Below are positions 10,801 to 25,800 of a stretch of 39,317 nt of DNA, in pieces; positions within the stretch are counted from its first letter, which is position 1, and every line of letters begins with the position of its first letter. The DNA is from Plakobranchus ocellatus (Eukaryota > Mollusca > Gastropoda > Plakobranchidae). The stretch lies in NCBI GenBank assembly GCA_019648995.1, contig BLXT01000975.1:2655695-2695011 (forward strand), in the 5' to 3' direction. Under the pieces are notes generated by a model. That model was not told where the DNA came from. It was given only the letters and a program-made list of their open reading frames with translations, and made no database searches. The position numbers and the translations under genes are program-made.

Positions 10801-13800
10801 ATTCTTGAAGGAGGGTTTCTTCTCCAAGAGACAATCAGTTGTTTTGTTTTCACACAATTATCTTTCTTCTACGTCATTTAAATGTGTGTCCAGACAATAC
10901 ATATTGTCAATGAGAAAAATACAATCACCATTTCAAGTTTTAGGATCTACTCAATTCCTAAATTCACAATACTTTTCACTGTTGGTCAGGAGGTGGAGTT
11001 TGGGGGGGGGGAGGTGATGAAGCGGGGACAAGAGTTTTAATTTCACACTAGTTTGCTTACCATTATAGCTCGATCGTTATTCCTAGCTTTACTTCAGTGT
11101 GATTCTGAACCCTTTCTGAACGCTGTTAAAATGAAAAGATTTCAAACTGGGAAAGGATTGGTTCCAAATCCAAATGATAAGGCAAGCCCTGGACTCCAAG
11201 AAATCATTCAATACACAAACAGCAATAAATTTTCCTTGCCCTTCACAGTTTATACATCAGATATTAATTCTCTCTGCATTGTTGTTGGTGCCAAACACCA
11301 TCAAGGGTAGAAGCTATAGAGAAAGCTCTGACAATGGGAAACCCCACCTTACATCTGTTTTTTTATAATACTATCTTCTCTTAATCAACATAGTCCCACG
11401 AATTTAAACTATCAGATGTGCAATATGTTCATGAAATTTTCTTTTAAAAATTAAAAAAAAAAAAAGATTTCAGGGTTTTGTGCAGATGGACCACTGTAGG
11501 TATCAGAGCTGGATATGGCCAAACATAAAAAAGACTGAAATTTTACAATGATGGACAGAATTATTGTACTTTTTAAATCCTTTCTTTAATAATTCATAAA
11601 ATTGATAAATTTAAAAAAAAAAAAAAAGGCCAAAGACATTTTTTGATGAGCGTATGAAAACCATGAGCAGAAATCTGCCTTTAAGGGGACAATTCCCATC
11701 CAAGAGTAGTCAGATCAAGTTTCTTTCAGGAAGCAACACCACTTTTTTGCTTTTTCTTCTCTCTTCCTTTAAGTGTGTCCCTGAGGCATGCATTCCTAAA
11801 AATTTCTTGAAAAATTGATGAGTTATTTACTGTCCTCAAATTACTGAGGGGATTCATTAAATAAAAATATTACAACTGTGATTGCTCTTCCTTATGGATG
11901 TGATCACACATCTTTCAATGAAAGAAAAATTTGTTGTCATTTTTTTTCTCTTTTTCTTTTCTTTTCTTTTTTTTTTTTTTAAAGAGAGGAGAAAAACATA
12001 TTGAGGGGATTCCCTTTGCCTTTATATGTGCTGGGCAATTTTTGAGACCTCACTCAAGGGGAGTAATTTTATCTAGGTCTAGCTTTGTGTATAAATTGGC
12101 TATGAGCAAAAATAATGTTGGCAGAAATGTGAATAAAATACTAACAGCTGTGAAGATTTTATTTAATGCTAGCTTGTGTATTTTTGGCATGTGTACGTGG
12201 CCCATATCCACCAATTTGGCTTGGTGACAGTTACTAAACAAAACTTGCATGTGCTGAGATGAGTTTCGCATTGCCTGTAACCACTCTGTCTTTAAGGTTT
12301 GTTAAATTGTGTATCCCTCAGATTTGGAGATTTGGCAACCAGAGACTAAGTGCAGTAGATAGGCAGAAAGATGTAGGAATGATTTTTTATCACGCAGACA
12401 ATATGATAGCAATTTTAGTCAACTGTTGACAATTTTGAAATTTCACCAACAATCACCAACAATTATAAATAATTTCCTTTGTCGTTTTAAATTTTTGGAA
12501 AAAAAATGATCGCCCCAGATCACCATCTTCGAATATGGTGACCAAGTTTTAGTAGATCAGATCCAATACAGTATAATTAAGAAACAAAAAGCAAGTCATT
12601 TCAAGAAATCAAGTTGTATTTTCACCTCACTAAGTGGTTATACTGTTTTATGACAAGTTTGTTACTATTCTAGTTTTCATCAAATTTACTTTCCTTGAGT
12701 GCACGTTTGAGAGTCTTGCCAAGATGTCAATTTTGCCATCTGTTAAAGGTATTAGCCCCCGATGCATCGAGATCTAATGCTATGCTTGTCTCTTGTGACA
12801 AAGCATGGGAAGGGTGGACAGAAAAGGGTAAAATTTCTATGGTAAGTCAATGCAAGTGTGCTTAAAAAATATCCAATGTTCCTACTTAGATCTAGTGATG
12901 AAGGACGTACTTGGAATATATTTGAGGGGGTAGAGGGGAAGGAAGGAGAGAGATATTGAACAGCCGCTAATTACTGATATTTCTATTGCATGATGACATT
13001 CTAAGGATTTAAGACAATAAAGGGAGTCACAAGTGATATTATGGCAATAATTTGCCAAATTTCTTAACAATCCCTGAGGGCGTTTTTTTTTTTTGGTGGT
13101 ATAACCAGTGAGTGAGTGGTTTGACAAATCAGTGTAAAAAGTCTGAAAGAATTTGAAATTATATGGAAACAAAGAAACAATTGGCACAGGAAAACAGAGT
13201 AGTTTGACAAATTCATGATTTTGAGGATTCCATGTTCAGCCTGTGATCAATTACCTAGATTCTATATCTACAATCTTGACATTAGTCTTTCCAGCAAATT
13301 TCACCCTTCTCTGTATCTTCAAAACATAACCCAAGATGTGTTGGAGGCCTATTAAATAGATCAATATTCCTGATTTCCCCGTTTTTTGTAATGTAAATTA
13401 TAATAGATGTCTTTTGAAATGATATTTTCACACAACAATTAAATGTTCATAGTTCTATTATACAGTGACATTTCTCTGGCTGTTGTATATACATACTGCA
13501 AGTAAGAGAAACTAGGGAGTTATTTCATATTTAAACTATGTTCTCAGATGCTACAAGAGTTGAGTCAGTGGTAAGTAAAGGGCTACTTTCTGAGTTTTTT
13601 GTTTTTTTTTTCAATCCTTGACAGTCCTGGAAAAATATCAGGACAAATCCTTTAAAAAAAAATAGTCATACTGAGCATGGGTTTGTCTGTCAGTTTTAAT
13701 TTTGTTTCATCGAAGAGTGATATAATTTACAAATACCAAAATTACTACACTTGCTAAGTATTTCACACATGTACAACCAACAAACAAATCAAAACAAACC

Positions 13801-16800
13801 TGAGACAGATACTTTTTACTCACCTTGGAACAACAGGATTTTGTGAATAAAACATACTATTGAAGGCAGGTGGACCAAGATTGCCACGACGCATTTTCTC
13901 ATTCATTTTTTGGCGGCCTGTCATTGGCACTGGCATCCCTGGGCCAGGGCGCTGCAAAATTGTAAAGTTAATTTTCATATATAAACGAATAAATGAGCAT
14001 AATAATAAAATAAATGAGACCACTCTAAACTCAACAAAATACAACGTAAATCTAGGGAAAAAACATACATATGAAAAAAAAGGGAAATGTTTTAATATTT
14101 TACATGAGAAACAGACTTGCTAAGCAAATATATAAGAAAACAGGAATAAGTTCATCCAAAAAGCATGATTTTTAAACAAAAGAACAGAATATAATTTAGA
14201 GAGGAAAATAGCAGACCTCATTTCTCTTGAGCAATTAATGCCATATTGATCACACCCTTAAACCCAATGAGGTTAAAAAGTTATTTAAAATCATAGATTA
14301 ATTTTATTTTATATTTGTAAAACTAACATATAGGGCAGGTCATGGCAATGCTTTATATTCATGTAAGGTTGTTTTTTTTTCTCGATATTTCTATTAAAAT
14401 TAATAGACACTTTCACTTGTCAAACACACATAGGTATGCTTCAAATCACAATTGTTAACAATTACAAGTAAGGCAGGTGGTGATAATGAATTTCTTGAAG
14501 ATATATAGATCTACTTTAAATAACATTCGCCACAAGTTACAGATATAACAAGCTTATAAATTTTTAGTGACTACTGAACTTACTTAACTTTTTTTGTTTT
14601 GTTCTGTTTTTCTTTGGGGGGGGGNNNNNNNNNNNNNNNNNNNNGGGGGGGGAATTACCCCTTAACTTTAATATACTCCTAGCTAAAGCTTTGGGCATAT
14701 CAGTAAGCATTCTCACTGATACATACAACTGTAAAAATGCTAGGATCATAGATCACTGTCTCCTCTTAGCTGAGTAATGAAAAAACACACAACTAAAGGG
14801 AAAAAAAATTTTTTTAAGAATTACTTCCTTTCTCATGACCGTTTGTTTTCCTCAAAATTTGTCGGGAGTGTTCAATAAGCTTGTCTCAATATCTTAAATT
14901 TGAAGGCTTCTTCCTTTCTTCATCTCTGCATCACAAGAGATGTAACAAGCAAATGTTTTAACAGCTTTACAGAAATAGAGATCTAATATCAAGAAAAATA
15001 AAATTATTCTTTTATGAGAATCTTTGCTTTGGATCAAGTAAACACATTGTATACATTACTATGCACCACCTGAAATCTATGCCATGTTGATAGCACAAAA
15101 AGTGACTAAATATTGTGCATTCTGCGGCCCTGGGGATTCAAGTCAGTTTATAAATTAAGAGAAAAAAAAAGTTATGAACATTCTTCAGGGACAATACAAT
15201 TATGCCGCAATTTAAAGACAAGAAAAAAAGTTACATCCAACAGAGGGGACAGAATTTTAAAGTCATGTTTTTCCACTGCATTTACATATGCAAATTTTCA
15301 AAATGACGGCTGTGCCTACTTGCATGCTTACTGAAATATGGATATTTTTTTTCAACCCTTCAACCACTTCAAAATCATTTGGAATTATCAAGTTATTACT
15401 GTTCCAGTTTTTTTTAAATTTGATCCATATAGATTATTATCTTAAATATAATTATATATGTAGGATATAGTAATGATTGTTTTCCTTTGTCATCTCGCAC
15501 AACACAGGAATAAGAAAAGGCTTATATAAAATATGGGGATATGTGTCCAAAGATAAATTTCTTTTTTTTACTTTGGAAAGCACACACTTTGTGCACTTTG
15601 TAAATTTTGCAAAGATTCCTTAAGATTGTTGAGGGATATGGATGAACCCAATGTTGTGATGTACCTGTTTAAAAAAGAAGTTTAATGCACCTATTCGGAT
15701 CATTTAAATCATTTAGAAAATAAGGTTAGTGTGTGTGTGTGCAGAGGGAGAAAGAGAGAGAGACGGAGAGTAATTTTACTCTTCATTTAAGCAAAAGATT
15801 GGAATGCACGGAACACATGTTTAAAAGCAATAGAAATTCAAGATGCATAATTATGATGTAAAAGAGAAAAATCTATAAAATTTTAATAATTATACTACAA
15901 AACGATATAAAAAGGATTTGGAAAAAAAAACCAGAACATACAGCTGTAGGATTGCTGATTGGTCTCTGAGGCTGTGACATATATCGACCCATTCCACGGC
16001 CTCTAGTTGACATTAATGGCACACTTGATTCTCTCAACAGTCCCCCTCGTCCAACTTGATGGGCTTGGACAGACAATCCGCCTCTTGCTATCGTGTGTGG
16101 TGTCCAGCTTGAGTGTGAACTCTGATTGAGTCCTTTGGTACTTGATTCAGTGGGAACTGTGGCAAGTGCAGGTATTACTGATCCTGTCCCGTCTTTCTTG
16201 TCAGTACTGCATATACCTGCCACACATTTATTTTTTTTTTACTATTGTTTCTTTCAGTCAATCTATACAAATTTCCTAATACAGTAGAACCAAAATTTAC
16301 AGATTCATAGTTTTTAACTTTGGTTTCTTCTAGTTTAAAGGGGTATAAAATAAAGTCTCTTTAGCAGTCTGGCCTAATATTCTTTTTAGATTTACTACTC
16401 ATTTTGGTTTATTTCTTTTCCATTTGAAGGGATAATTTTACTATATTTAGGAAGAGCTTCAAAAACAAGAATTTTTTTTTGTTTTTGTTTTTTGCTGTTA
16501 TTGTAGAAACATAAAAGATGTATCAATGTAATGTAAGAAAATTTTGAAAGAATAGCCTCTGTCTTTTTTTGTAAAACCACGGCAAAATATTTAATTTAAA
16601 TGCTTCTTGCAATGAAACATAATACAATGGGGCAAAAAGGATGAAAAAAAAAAGAACAAAGAGATGAGAATGTCTTCAGAGGAAGAGCAGTCTCAGCAAC
16701 CAAATAAAAATCAAATCAACTAATTTGATGAAAAGCGGCTAAAGAAACTTGTACCAATTTTTACAGTTCTACACAATAACCGAAATGTTTTTCTAGGTGC

Positions 16801-19800
16801 CTTTGTATCTATGAGTGTGCTTTAAATTTTCATTTATTCAATGTCCCTGCAAAAGATTTTATTCACATATACTATTGCAAATCAGGAATTCTTATTTAGT
16901 GTACTGGTATTTTTAACATGAGCAGTAAATCTAGTTAAGTAAATGCAAGGCTCAACAAACAGACTTTGCGCGATGTGGATCCTCAGCCTTATCTGGGTAA
17001 AGAAACAATTTTTTTTTTCATACATTCTTTTCTTTCTAACATTCTCCTTTCTTTTTGGTCCAGGTATATATATGACTTGCTTGATGTTGGAAAAAACTGC
17101 TCCTCTTGGCAGATGCCCTGTTCATCCTGTCGCCCTCTTCACCTTAGTTAGTTTGGTATCATTGGAATGGGCAGAATATGAGTTTTTGGTTTATTTATGA
17201 TTCTAATCATGTCTTAAAATTGCATATACAATTTTGCCATACCTTCGCCTTGAATACAGACAGCATATAGTTGCAATTAATTGAACCTCCAAGGGCATGC
17301 CCACTTGTTGAAGTCAATTTAAAATTTGGCCTAATTTGCCTATGTTACCCCACTTTATAAACATGAAAGCACTGGCAAGAAAAAAAAGTAAGCTCACACG
17401 GAACACTTGCAAAAATCTGTACATAAATCTAGACCATCTACAAGATTCTGCAACATGTTAGAGAGATCTACAATCTAGACCTACACATTATTATGTCCAT
17501 CTCTGTCGTCAATGTCTCCCCAACCAATAAATCAGAATCAATGACCACTTTGAACTTTCTTTTGGGCTCAGGCCTATGTCTAACTGTAAACAATATATTT
17601 TCACAAATTCTATCATGGAGGCTTTGTAAAGTGTGTGGATCCTAGAGTGTCTAAATTGAGGTTCTCTATTTGCACAACTGCAGGCTTAGGCATTGTAATT
17701 TTGATTTTTATATTAGACTCTAACTCAAGATTAAGACCACATTTTGAACTCAAGCTAAGCTATAGATAAATATTGACTTAGTACCACAGATTATACTTTT
17801 ATTTTATTTTATAGCAAACTAGCTATAATAAATTATTGTTAGACCTAGCTCTAGTCTTTTTTTTATAAATTTATTTGCAAAGCTTGGATATTCTGTAGAT
17901 TCACATATAAATCTAGATACCTTGTGCTGATACTTCATGCAGGCTATGACAAATCTAGAATCTATGTCTAGATCTTGCATAGGTCAACCTAGGCCTTAGC
18001 TCTATTCTTTTTTAATTTTCTATAGTAGACTTAGTCATGAGAATAGCATTAGAGTTGATCAATCACAGTCTAGCCTTGTTTCTAAAATTTCACAAAATTT
18101 TAGTCTTAATATTATCTATCATGATACACTAAGCATGCAATCCAGTTTACTTTTTTCTACAGTGAATGAAAGTATAAACTACATTAGTAAAAATCCAACG
18201 TAAATAAAGAAAATTTGCCACTTGTGATTACATTTTGGAAAAACTCATTAAATATTTTGAAATCATATTGTACTTGCAAAGTATTTAAATCAATACTAAG
18301 TGTACATTTTTATGCAAAAAATATAAATCACTACTTACAGCTTGACTGAGGTGTCACTGTGGCAGAAAAAAAAGATTTGAAGCAATTAGGTAATAATCTT
18401 CAAAACCATTTATCAATTATTTGAAAGGTGCAGTCTTCTAAATAGCTTAACTCATAAACCGTTGCTGGACGATGGGAGCGTCCGATAGTTTGTAAAATTC
18501 ACAGTACTGGACGCCAGTGTAAGATGGGTTTGTTCTGTTTCTATTGATTTGTCTTGATTTTTATACTCAAAAATTGTTCCAAAACTACTTTAATTGCCCC
18601 GGGACTACTTCCTTCACGTTTTAAATTACACAATTTATCTGATTGCTTTGTGTGAGAAAAAAAAACTTAACGGTTTAAGAGTTAAGACTTTAAACATAAA
18701 ATTCTACTGTAAATGTTCCTTAATAATCTTTAAAACCATTTATCAATAATTTGAAAGGTGCAGTCTTCTAAATAGCTTAACACTTTAAACATAAAATTCT
18801 ACTGTAAATGTTCTAAAAAGATCAAGGTTATATTTGTACAAAACTGCATTTTTTTTTCTTCTTTGTTGCTTACTTGTAATATTATTATTCATTTAACAAT
18901 TTACTTGCATTCAAAATATTTATTCATGGATTATGGTCAAAGAACTGCCCAACAAGTGAAGCAGATACTGCCTATCATCCAGTTTTGTGTTCCATCCTTC
19001 CATCGGCCCTTCAACAAAGTATTAAATTATATTATTATCTCTAATACAGGTTATTTTGATATATTAAGGGCCCTTGTGTAATACAAGAAACTCTAGGCTT
19101 TACAATGTTTCACAACTCCAAGGACAAAGCTGAATTTTATATTAAAGAAGGAAGAAAAAGAAATTAAAAGGATAGGAAGAGAAGAAAAGAATAATGTAGA
19201 GAGTGACCAAGGGATAAGCAAAAACAAAAAAACAAAAAGGTTATGCTCAATGTTTTGCCTCATACATATTGATGATTTGCTGGTTTGGGTTTGTGGGTCT
19301 TTCTTTTGTGATTTTTTAACATTTCCATTTTAGTGATACTAGATGTCAAGCCCAAAACACTATAAACTTATTATAGCTTTAGATGATGTGCTTTGTGTCA
19401 TTTCATATCCATGTAAAAAAAAAAAAAAACTGGCTGAACAATAATGCCTGGTCTATAAATTCTGTCATAGCGAGCATATGCCATAGGCTTGTCCCTACCA
19501 ACATTGTCCTTCATTTCGCTACGGCAGAATTTGTATCTCCTCATTTCAAATTAAAGAAAATAACTATAAATACTCTCCAATTATCTGTCTGCAAGAGCTA
19601 AAAATGTCAATATCAATGTACTTTGATGTAGAATGTGATTTAATTTCTTGTGGACAAAGTATGTTCAGCAGCAACCATTATCAAAAGAATGAAATCAGTT
19701 TATGGTGAGGATTTTATTGATGTTCACATTATAAGATGATGTGTCAGATATTTGTGAGCAGAAGATTTAGATCTAATTGAAAAAAAAAACGTTGCATGAG

Positions 19801-22800
19801 CACAGCATTCCACTAGGCCTCAGAGTGCCGCAAAGTCAGTTAATCCAGATATAAGGTTAAGAGTATGATTGAAGCAAATCTTCTTTTAAGAAAGTGATAG
19901 TGCAATTTAAATAGGAATACCAAATGAACATCTTTACCACATTCCCACTGTAATCTTTAGCTTATGAAAATGCCCAAAAAATCAGTCCTACAAATCCTGA
20001 GACCAGAGATGAAAGATCAGTGAAAATGACATGTATTGAGCTGTTGAAACAATGAAAAAAAAAGTATGCTTTTTCTTTACAAAATTGTTACAAGGAGATT
20101 AGCTGTCATCCTCCAACCCAGACAGTAAATGGCAGTCCATGGAGTATAAGCACACAAAATTCTGCAACAAACTTTTAGCTTTATCAAGAAAAGTGTAGCC
20201 AACATGCTCCCGGAAAGGGAATTGAAAGGCATCGTTCAAAGAAATATCTGGATTAAGGGAGAACAGTGCGCTCAACCATTACATACGCTGAGATTGAGAT
20301 CGACCTTTCCAACCTAGAGCCTTCAGAGGCATTCTCTCTATGCCTAAGTACTGTCCAGATATGTAAGTCCCTGTGGCTCAGCCAAGAAAGATCACTGAAT
20401 TTCACATATTATGTCCATTTCCTTTTAGCCAATATACAACTTGAGACAGGATGAACTGGACGATGCACATTCAACTTTTCAGAAAAAAAATGCATCTTTC
20501 TTATTTAAAATGTTTTTTGATAAATGTTAATATCAAAAATATCTTGACTCACAACTGACATAGCCCTACCAGTTTTCACCATTTTGAGCCTCACAGGAAG
20601 AAGTTTTAGGCTGTTTCGAGATTTAGTAGAATATGGAAAATTAGACCTCTCACTCATTCTGACTGTTCTCAAAGAAACAAAATTATTTTCATTTGTTTAA
20701 AAAACACTAGCGAGAGAAAAAGAAACGTGTAAATGAATGTTTTTCCCCAATAAAAGCCAGCAAGAAAAAAAATCTGTCACATCTTCATATGCTCAAGGCC
20801 TCTCTTTGAAGGAAACCATTTAAATACCTATGTGAAAGCCAGTGTTCTATTGTAGTGTAGATGCATGTAATAAATTGCCAATTTCTATATTAAAGCATTT
20901 GCCACCTAATAGAAATTCATCCCTAGCAGATATGTGAGGATCACAACAAAGACTGCACACAAAAAAAAAAAACATAAGGAGTGCAATTATAATTCTAAGT
21001 TTTGTACTGGTATCTCTTGAATGGAACTTACAGAAATTGAAAAAGTTATAACTATATAGGCATTGCTTATCAGTCTGCCCTCTTTGAACCAAAGCATTCA
21101 TTAGATTTAATTGGTAAAATACATTTCATAAGATGAGTGTTACGCCTTTGTCAAATGGCACACAAATAGTGAAATTTATCTTCTATATGCAATATGTACA
21201 CCGCTTTGACTACTTAAAAAACAAAAAACAAAAAAACTGACTGCAGAGGTGTCTATTACACCTATATCTTAATCATTGTGTATTCTGATGTGGAATTTAT
21301 TTGTAGAAAAAAAATTGCATTGTTTTGGTTATGTCATTTTAGAAAATAACTTTAAAAACTGAACAATAACAGCAAATATAAACAATGTCTGCAAAGGGAA
21401 TTTGCTCCTGATTTGCCCTTGGTAAATCTCATCAATATTTTCTTGTTTTTTTTTCCAATAAGAGATTTAATTATTTCAAATTTTTATTCTTAACTCTTAG
21501 AGAGGCGAATTTTCAAGACCTGCGAGGTCCCCCAGAGGCGAATTAATTTGGAGTTTTTGAAAAATTAAAAGGTTTTATACAAAAATGCCCATAACTTTCC
21601 AATGGAAAGGAAATTGAATACAGGTTCATATGAAATAAAAATTTATGCCACCAACCTTTTTGCTTTTTATGTCTGTTTTTGTGTTTGTAAGTGGTTCTGG
21701 TAGTGGAGGCGATGCCAGCCACTTGCTAGATTTACATCTAAATCTTGATCTCCAGGAGCTTGAACCATAGGCTCAGGCTTCCTAACAAGTCCCCTAAATA
21801 TCAAATGTGCATCTTGTACAAATTCAGCACTATTCCTGTCATTATCGTCTGCATATAGTTTCTCAAACAAGTCAGGAATTGGGACCAGTCTAGCCATGAT
21901 TTTCAACAGCATAGCTCACGTTCAGTTCTACACTTGTTTACTTCTCAATTTCTAACCCAATCTAATGCGTAGACTGCTAGTCTTAGCAGTTTGAGAAAGG
22001 GAAATCCCCTTAAAAGCGGAACTGAGCCTTTTCCGGTTGTTCCATGTGTGTAAAATTGTATACTGAAGCACTAGACTAAGTATAGTGCTATCGCACTCTG
22101 GGAGCCCATATAGACCATCGCGACTATACTCGGGAAGAGGTAAGCTGAAAGTGTTCACTGAGGTCAAAATTGCTGTCATCACTTCACAAAAAAAAATAAA
22201 AGGAGTATATCCCGAACACAATTCATAAAATTATTCATTTTTATCATACTTTTGACACACATCAAATATTTACCCATTGTTTCATTATTGTTTGCATTTA
22301 TAGAAATTCTCTGATTCTCAATGTAGACATTCTTGTGGGCAGTAACAAATGCTCTACAACTGCCTTTAGATAAGCAGTCAAAGTCCAAGGATCTAAATGA
22401 AAAAGATTAGAGAGTATTCAATACCTTAATTCATTGTTGTAATATAATAATGCCAATAAAAAAAAATGAATGCTTATGAAATTTTGTACGAGTTAAAAGC
22501 AGTTTTGATGATATGATATTAGAGATCAGTTCGATCCTACCTAAAAAGTGTTAAAACAAATTATACAAACTCACATTTGCAGTGTTTAGCATAGGTTATA
22601 GAGGGCCTGTTCTTAATAGCAAAGCAAAGTCATTTACAACATATATATTTTCTTTTTTCTTTCATAAATTAACAGAAAACCAACCAAATTTATTAAGTTT
22701 GGTATTGGCCACTATTATGAGCATTTAAAGTTAACAAAACTAATATTGAAAAGTACTTGTCAACTTTGAAAACATCATTTGACCAATCATAACACAGCAG

Positions 22801-25800
22801 CTCCAGCAAGTCAAGGCTCTCCCTGATTGAGGCAATCATGAGAGTGAGTTATTAAGAAATAACAAAAGAAAACACATTAAATCTCTCATTAGTTTTATCT
22901 GTCTATCATCGGGTTTTCACTTTTTCAAAAAGTGAACCCTTTTTTCCAGGTTAAGAAGATCAGATCATCATATTATAGAATATTCCATTATATCATTTTT
23001 ACCCATTAAAATCTTTTATCTGAGACAGTTTCTGCTGCAGCTTTCCATCCCTCTCCTTATAGTACTCTTTAACAGTAGAACCGCCTGTGACTGCATGTGC
23101 GCGACAAAACACAACATCCAAAAACTCAAGAGATATATGACCAGGTATGCCAGAAACTTTTGCTGTGCGGTCTTTGAACTCTCCTACAGAACAGTAAATA
23201 ACGGAATGAGAGAAGACAGAAACAATTGATCACAACGTAATAAAACTTTTAATAATAGCAATAAATGGCATTTTTATAACACTTAATCTCTGAAAGTTGG
23301 CTTTGAAAACTTTACTAAAGTAAAGTTCTTTACCATAATATGCATCTCACTCTCTTTCAATCAACATTACTTCTTAAATAACAGGAAAATGGTCCCAAGT
23401 CCTGGCTTCATTGGATAAAGAGTGATTGTTTTAGTGTTTTGTGCAGGAATCTATCAGGGAATCCAGTGACCAAAAATCAAATTATCTATTATTCATAGTT
23501 TTTAAATTTTGTGTGGGAACTGTCAATATTTTGGCACCAGATGACAAAATATATGTATATAAGATGGCATGTAGGAGACGTTCCTGAAAGCAGACAAGTA
23601 CATTTCTGTAGATACATGCATCAATGACAAAATCTAGCCTTTTTGAATTTGATGAGATGGCCAATGGGGGCAGCCAGTGTAAAGGAACAAGTGTACAAAA
23701 AAGAATTTAGGGAGGGAAAGTGTACAATAGGTATTTAGAGAGGGGGTAAGAAGAGAGAGATGAATTTCACACACAGCAAATTGTTAGTCCTAATACTCAT
23801 AGACAAAATTTGTTTCAATGAAATAAAATAAACTCAGCAATGTAAAATACTTTCTTTCACAATATCTTTTCACCAAATGCCAGAGGAAGGAGAACCTTTC
23901 CTTACAGGTCTTTTTCACTCCTCATCATTTTCAAACTTCACCACTGAATTTAAGGTTTGCCATATGGTACAATCACATTTTGGCTTAAATAGCAGTTTTT
24001 CACTATTTTTTTTCATTATTTTTTTTTTACACCGTTTTCAGCAAAAGGGTGAAGTAACCATTAAATGAAAACAAAATTTGAGAGACAAAAATAACTTTCA
24101 TATACTTCTTTGAAGCCACTATGAAGATTGACAAATTTTTCTGTCGGCGTGGTTGCTTTTCTCAACGCAAAATGTACTAATGGTAGATATGTTTTTTCCT
24201 GATTGCTACACCAATATTAATCTTTACTGGGTACCAATAAAGCCCTCGTATTCAATTTTTTCTTCAGGTAAAGAATGTCACTAAAAAATGTATAAGTGTT
24301 AAGAAATAAAATGATTAAAAAAGACACCATAAAACTTTTAAATAAAAAAAGGCCAAATCTCTTTCCTAATGGAAGCAAATTAGTATTACAATAAAGCCAA
24401 TGAAAAGAGGTGAAAAATCAAATGGATCAACGCTTCCCTCCACACACACAGACTCAACTTTGCACTTATGAATGTAAACTATGGCAACATCACAACTAGC
24501 CAAATCATATAGTTTTATAAAATACAAAAATCTGATCCTTGTAACAAGTGTTAACAACCTTTATGTTTTTCTAAGAATTGAACCAATGAGTATTTTGGTA
24601 GCCGACTTGAAACTGTTTTGGATTCCCGTAGATAATGTCTGTGTATGAAAATTACAACCAAAAGCCTTTCATTAATAAATCTTAAAGTGTCATTTCTTCT
24701 AATCTAAATTTCCAAAGACTTTGAGTTTACAGCGGTATTAATAGATACAAATATATGGATATCACAATTAACCATATTGCTGTGACACTTGATAAAGAAA
24801 AAGTTCTCACCTTTAGGTTTATCCCTAAAGCGACATTTGCATGCTGTGTATGTATCTACTTCAAGATATGCTGAAAAGAATGGATATTATTACTATTATT
24901 AGAGATAATAATAAACTTTTTGCTCAGCTCTAGCCACTAACCCTGTAAGCTGTTAAATATATTTTTTATTGGCAATGGTTTTTCTAGTCACACATTCACA
25001 TCTTTTTTTTTTGATTGAATAAAAAAAAGCAATTGAATACATTTTTTTTAATACATCCAATACATATTGAATACATCCAATTTAAAAACTAACTAGCGAG
25101 TATAGTTTGCTACAGATAATTCTTTTGAAACAATATATGGATCAGCAAAAAACATGGGTCAAATTGAGACAAATATTAAAAAAAAATTTTTTAAATGTCT
25201 GATTGAATTGAAAATCTAACACTCCATCTTAATTTTTGTGTTTCTGGTATTTGTCAAAATTAATGTCCTATTTCACTCTCAATAAAAGTTGGAACTATCA
25301 TAAATAGCAAGACTATGCATGTTATGAGAACACCATCACACATCAACTAAATATGCATCCTGACAGTAACATGAAATAGATCCACAAAAACTGCACTGAA
25401 GACCAAGGGGTGTTATGGTATGATTATTAAAATACACTTATTTATTTGCTGTAACTGTAAAAGGCATTTAGATCAGATGTGTATATAATGGAACACCATA
25501 CATTTCAATACTGTCACATACCTTTAAAATTTACAAGATTCTTAAGCAATATACAAATATCAATATCCAAGACGATGTAAAAATATTTTTTACACCTAGT
25601 GTTCAGAATTTACCATTGAATCGCAATGTTTGGGAACATGCAAACTCCCTGTAATGAGTAGATTATGTAATACCAAACGTTATAAATGACCTGAAACAAG
25701 ATGACATTGTGTTTTCAAAGCCTCTGAAGCAGGAAAATAATGAGTGCAGTATTGAAAAAGGATTACATAAAGATTGTATGGCTATTCAGTGATTTTAATT

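Larger units (their letters stand above)
13952..15941 (-). other. Intron 8
   Basis: AT-rich intron with an assembly gap (14625-14644) and a GT/GA microsatellite (15728-15772). No ORF with coding character was found. Confidence 0.6.
18357..22273 (-). other. Intron 6
   Basis: 3.9 kb of intron holding the duplicated block with the TTAA-flanked MITE (18391-18814), a possible alternative last exon (20099-20247) and an unrecognised ORF region (21495-22221). The rest is AT-rich with no visible gene. Confidence 0.6.

Noticed and set aside
11931-12227. + strand 98-codon ORF.
   Set aside because: It begins in a long T-rich run (poly-Phe) and is otherwise non-descript.
16930-17155. Two + strand open stretches separated by a 70-bp GT-AG-like gap, with a cysteine-rich second part.
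   Set aside because: Small, opposite to the host gene, no homology recognised, no donor after the second part; the pyrimidine run alone can mimic an acceptor.
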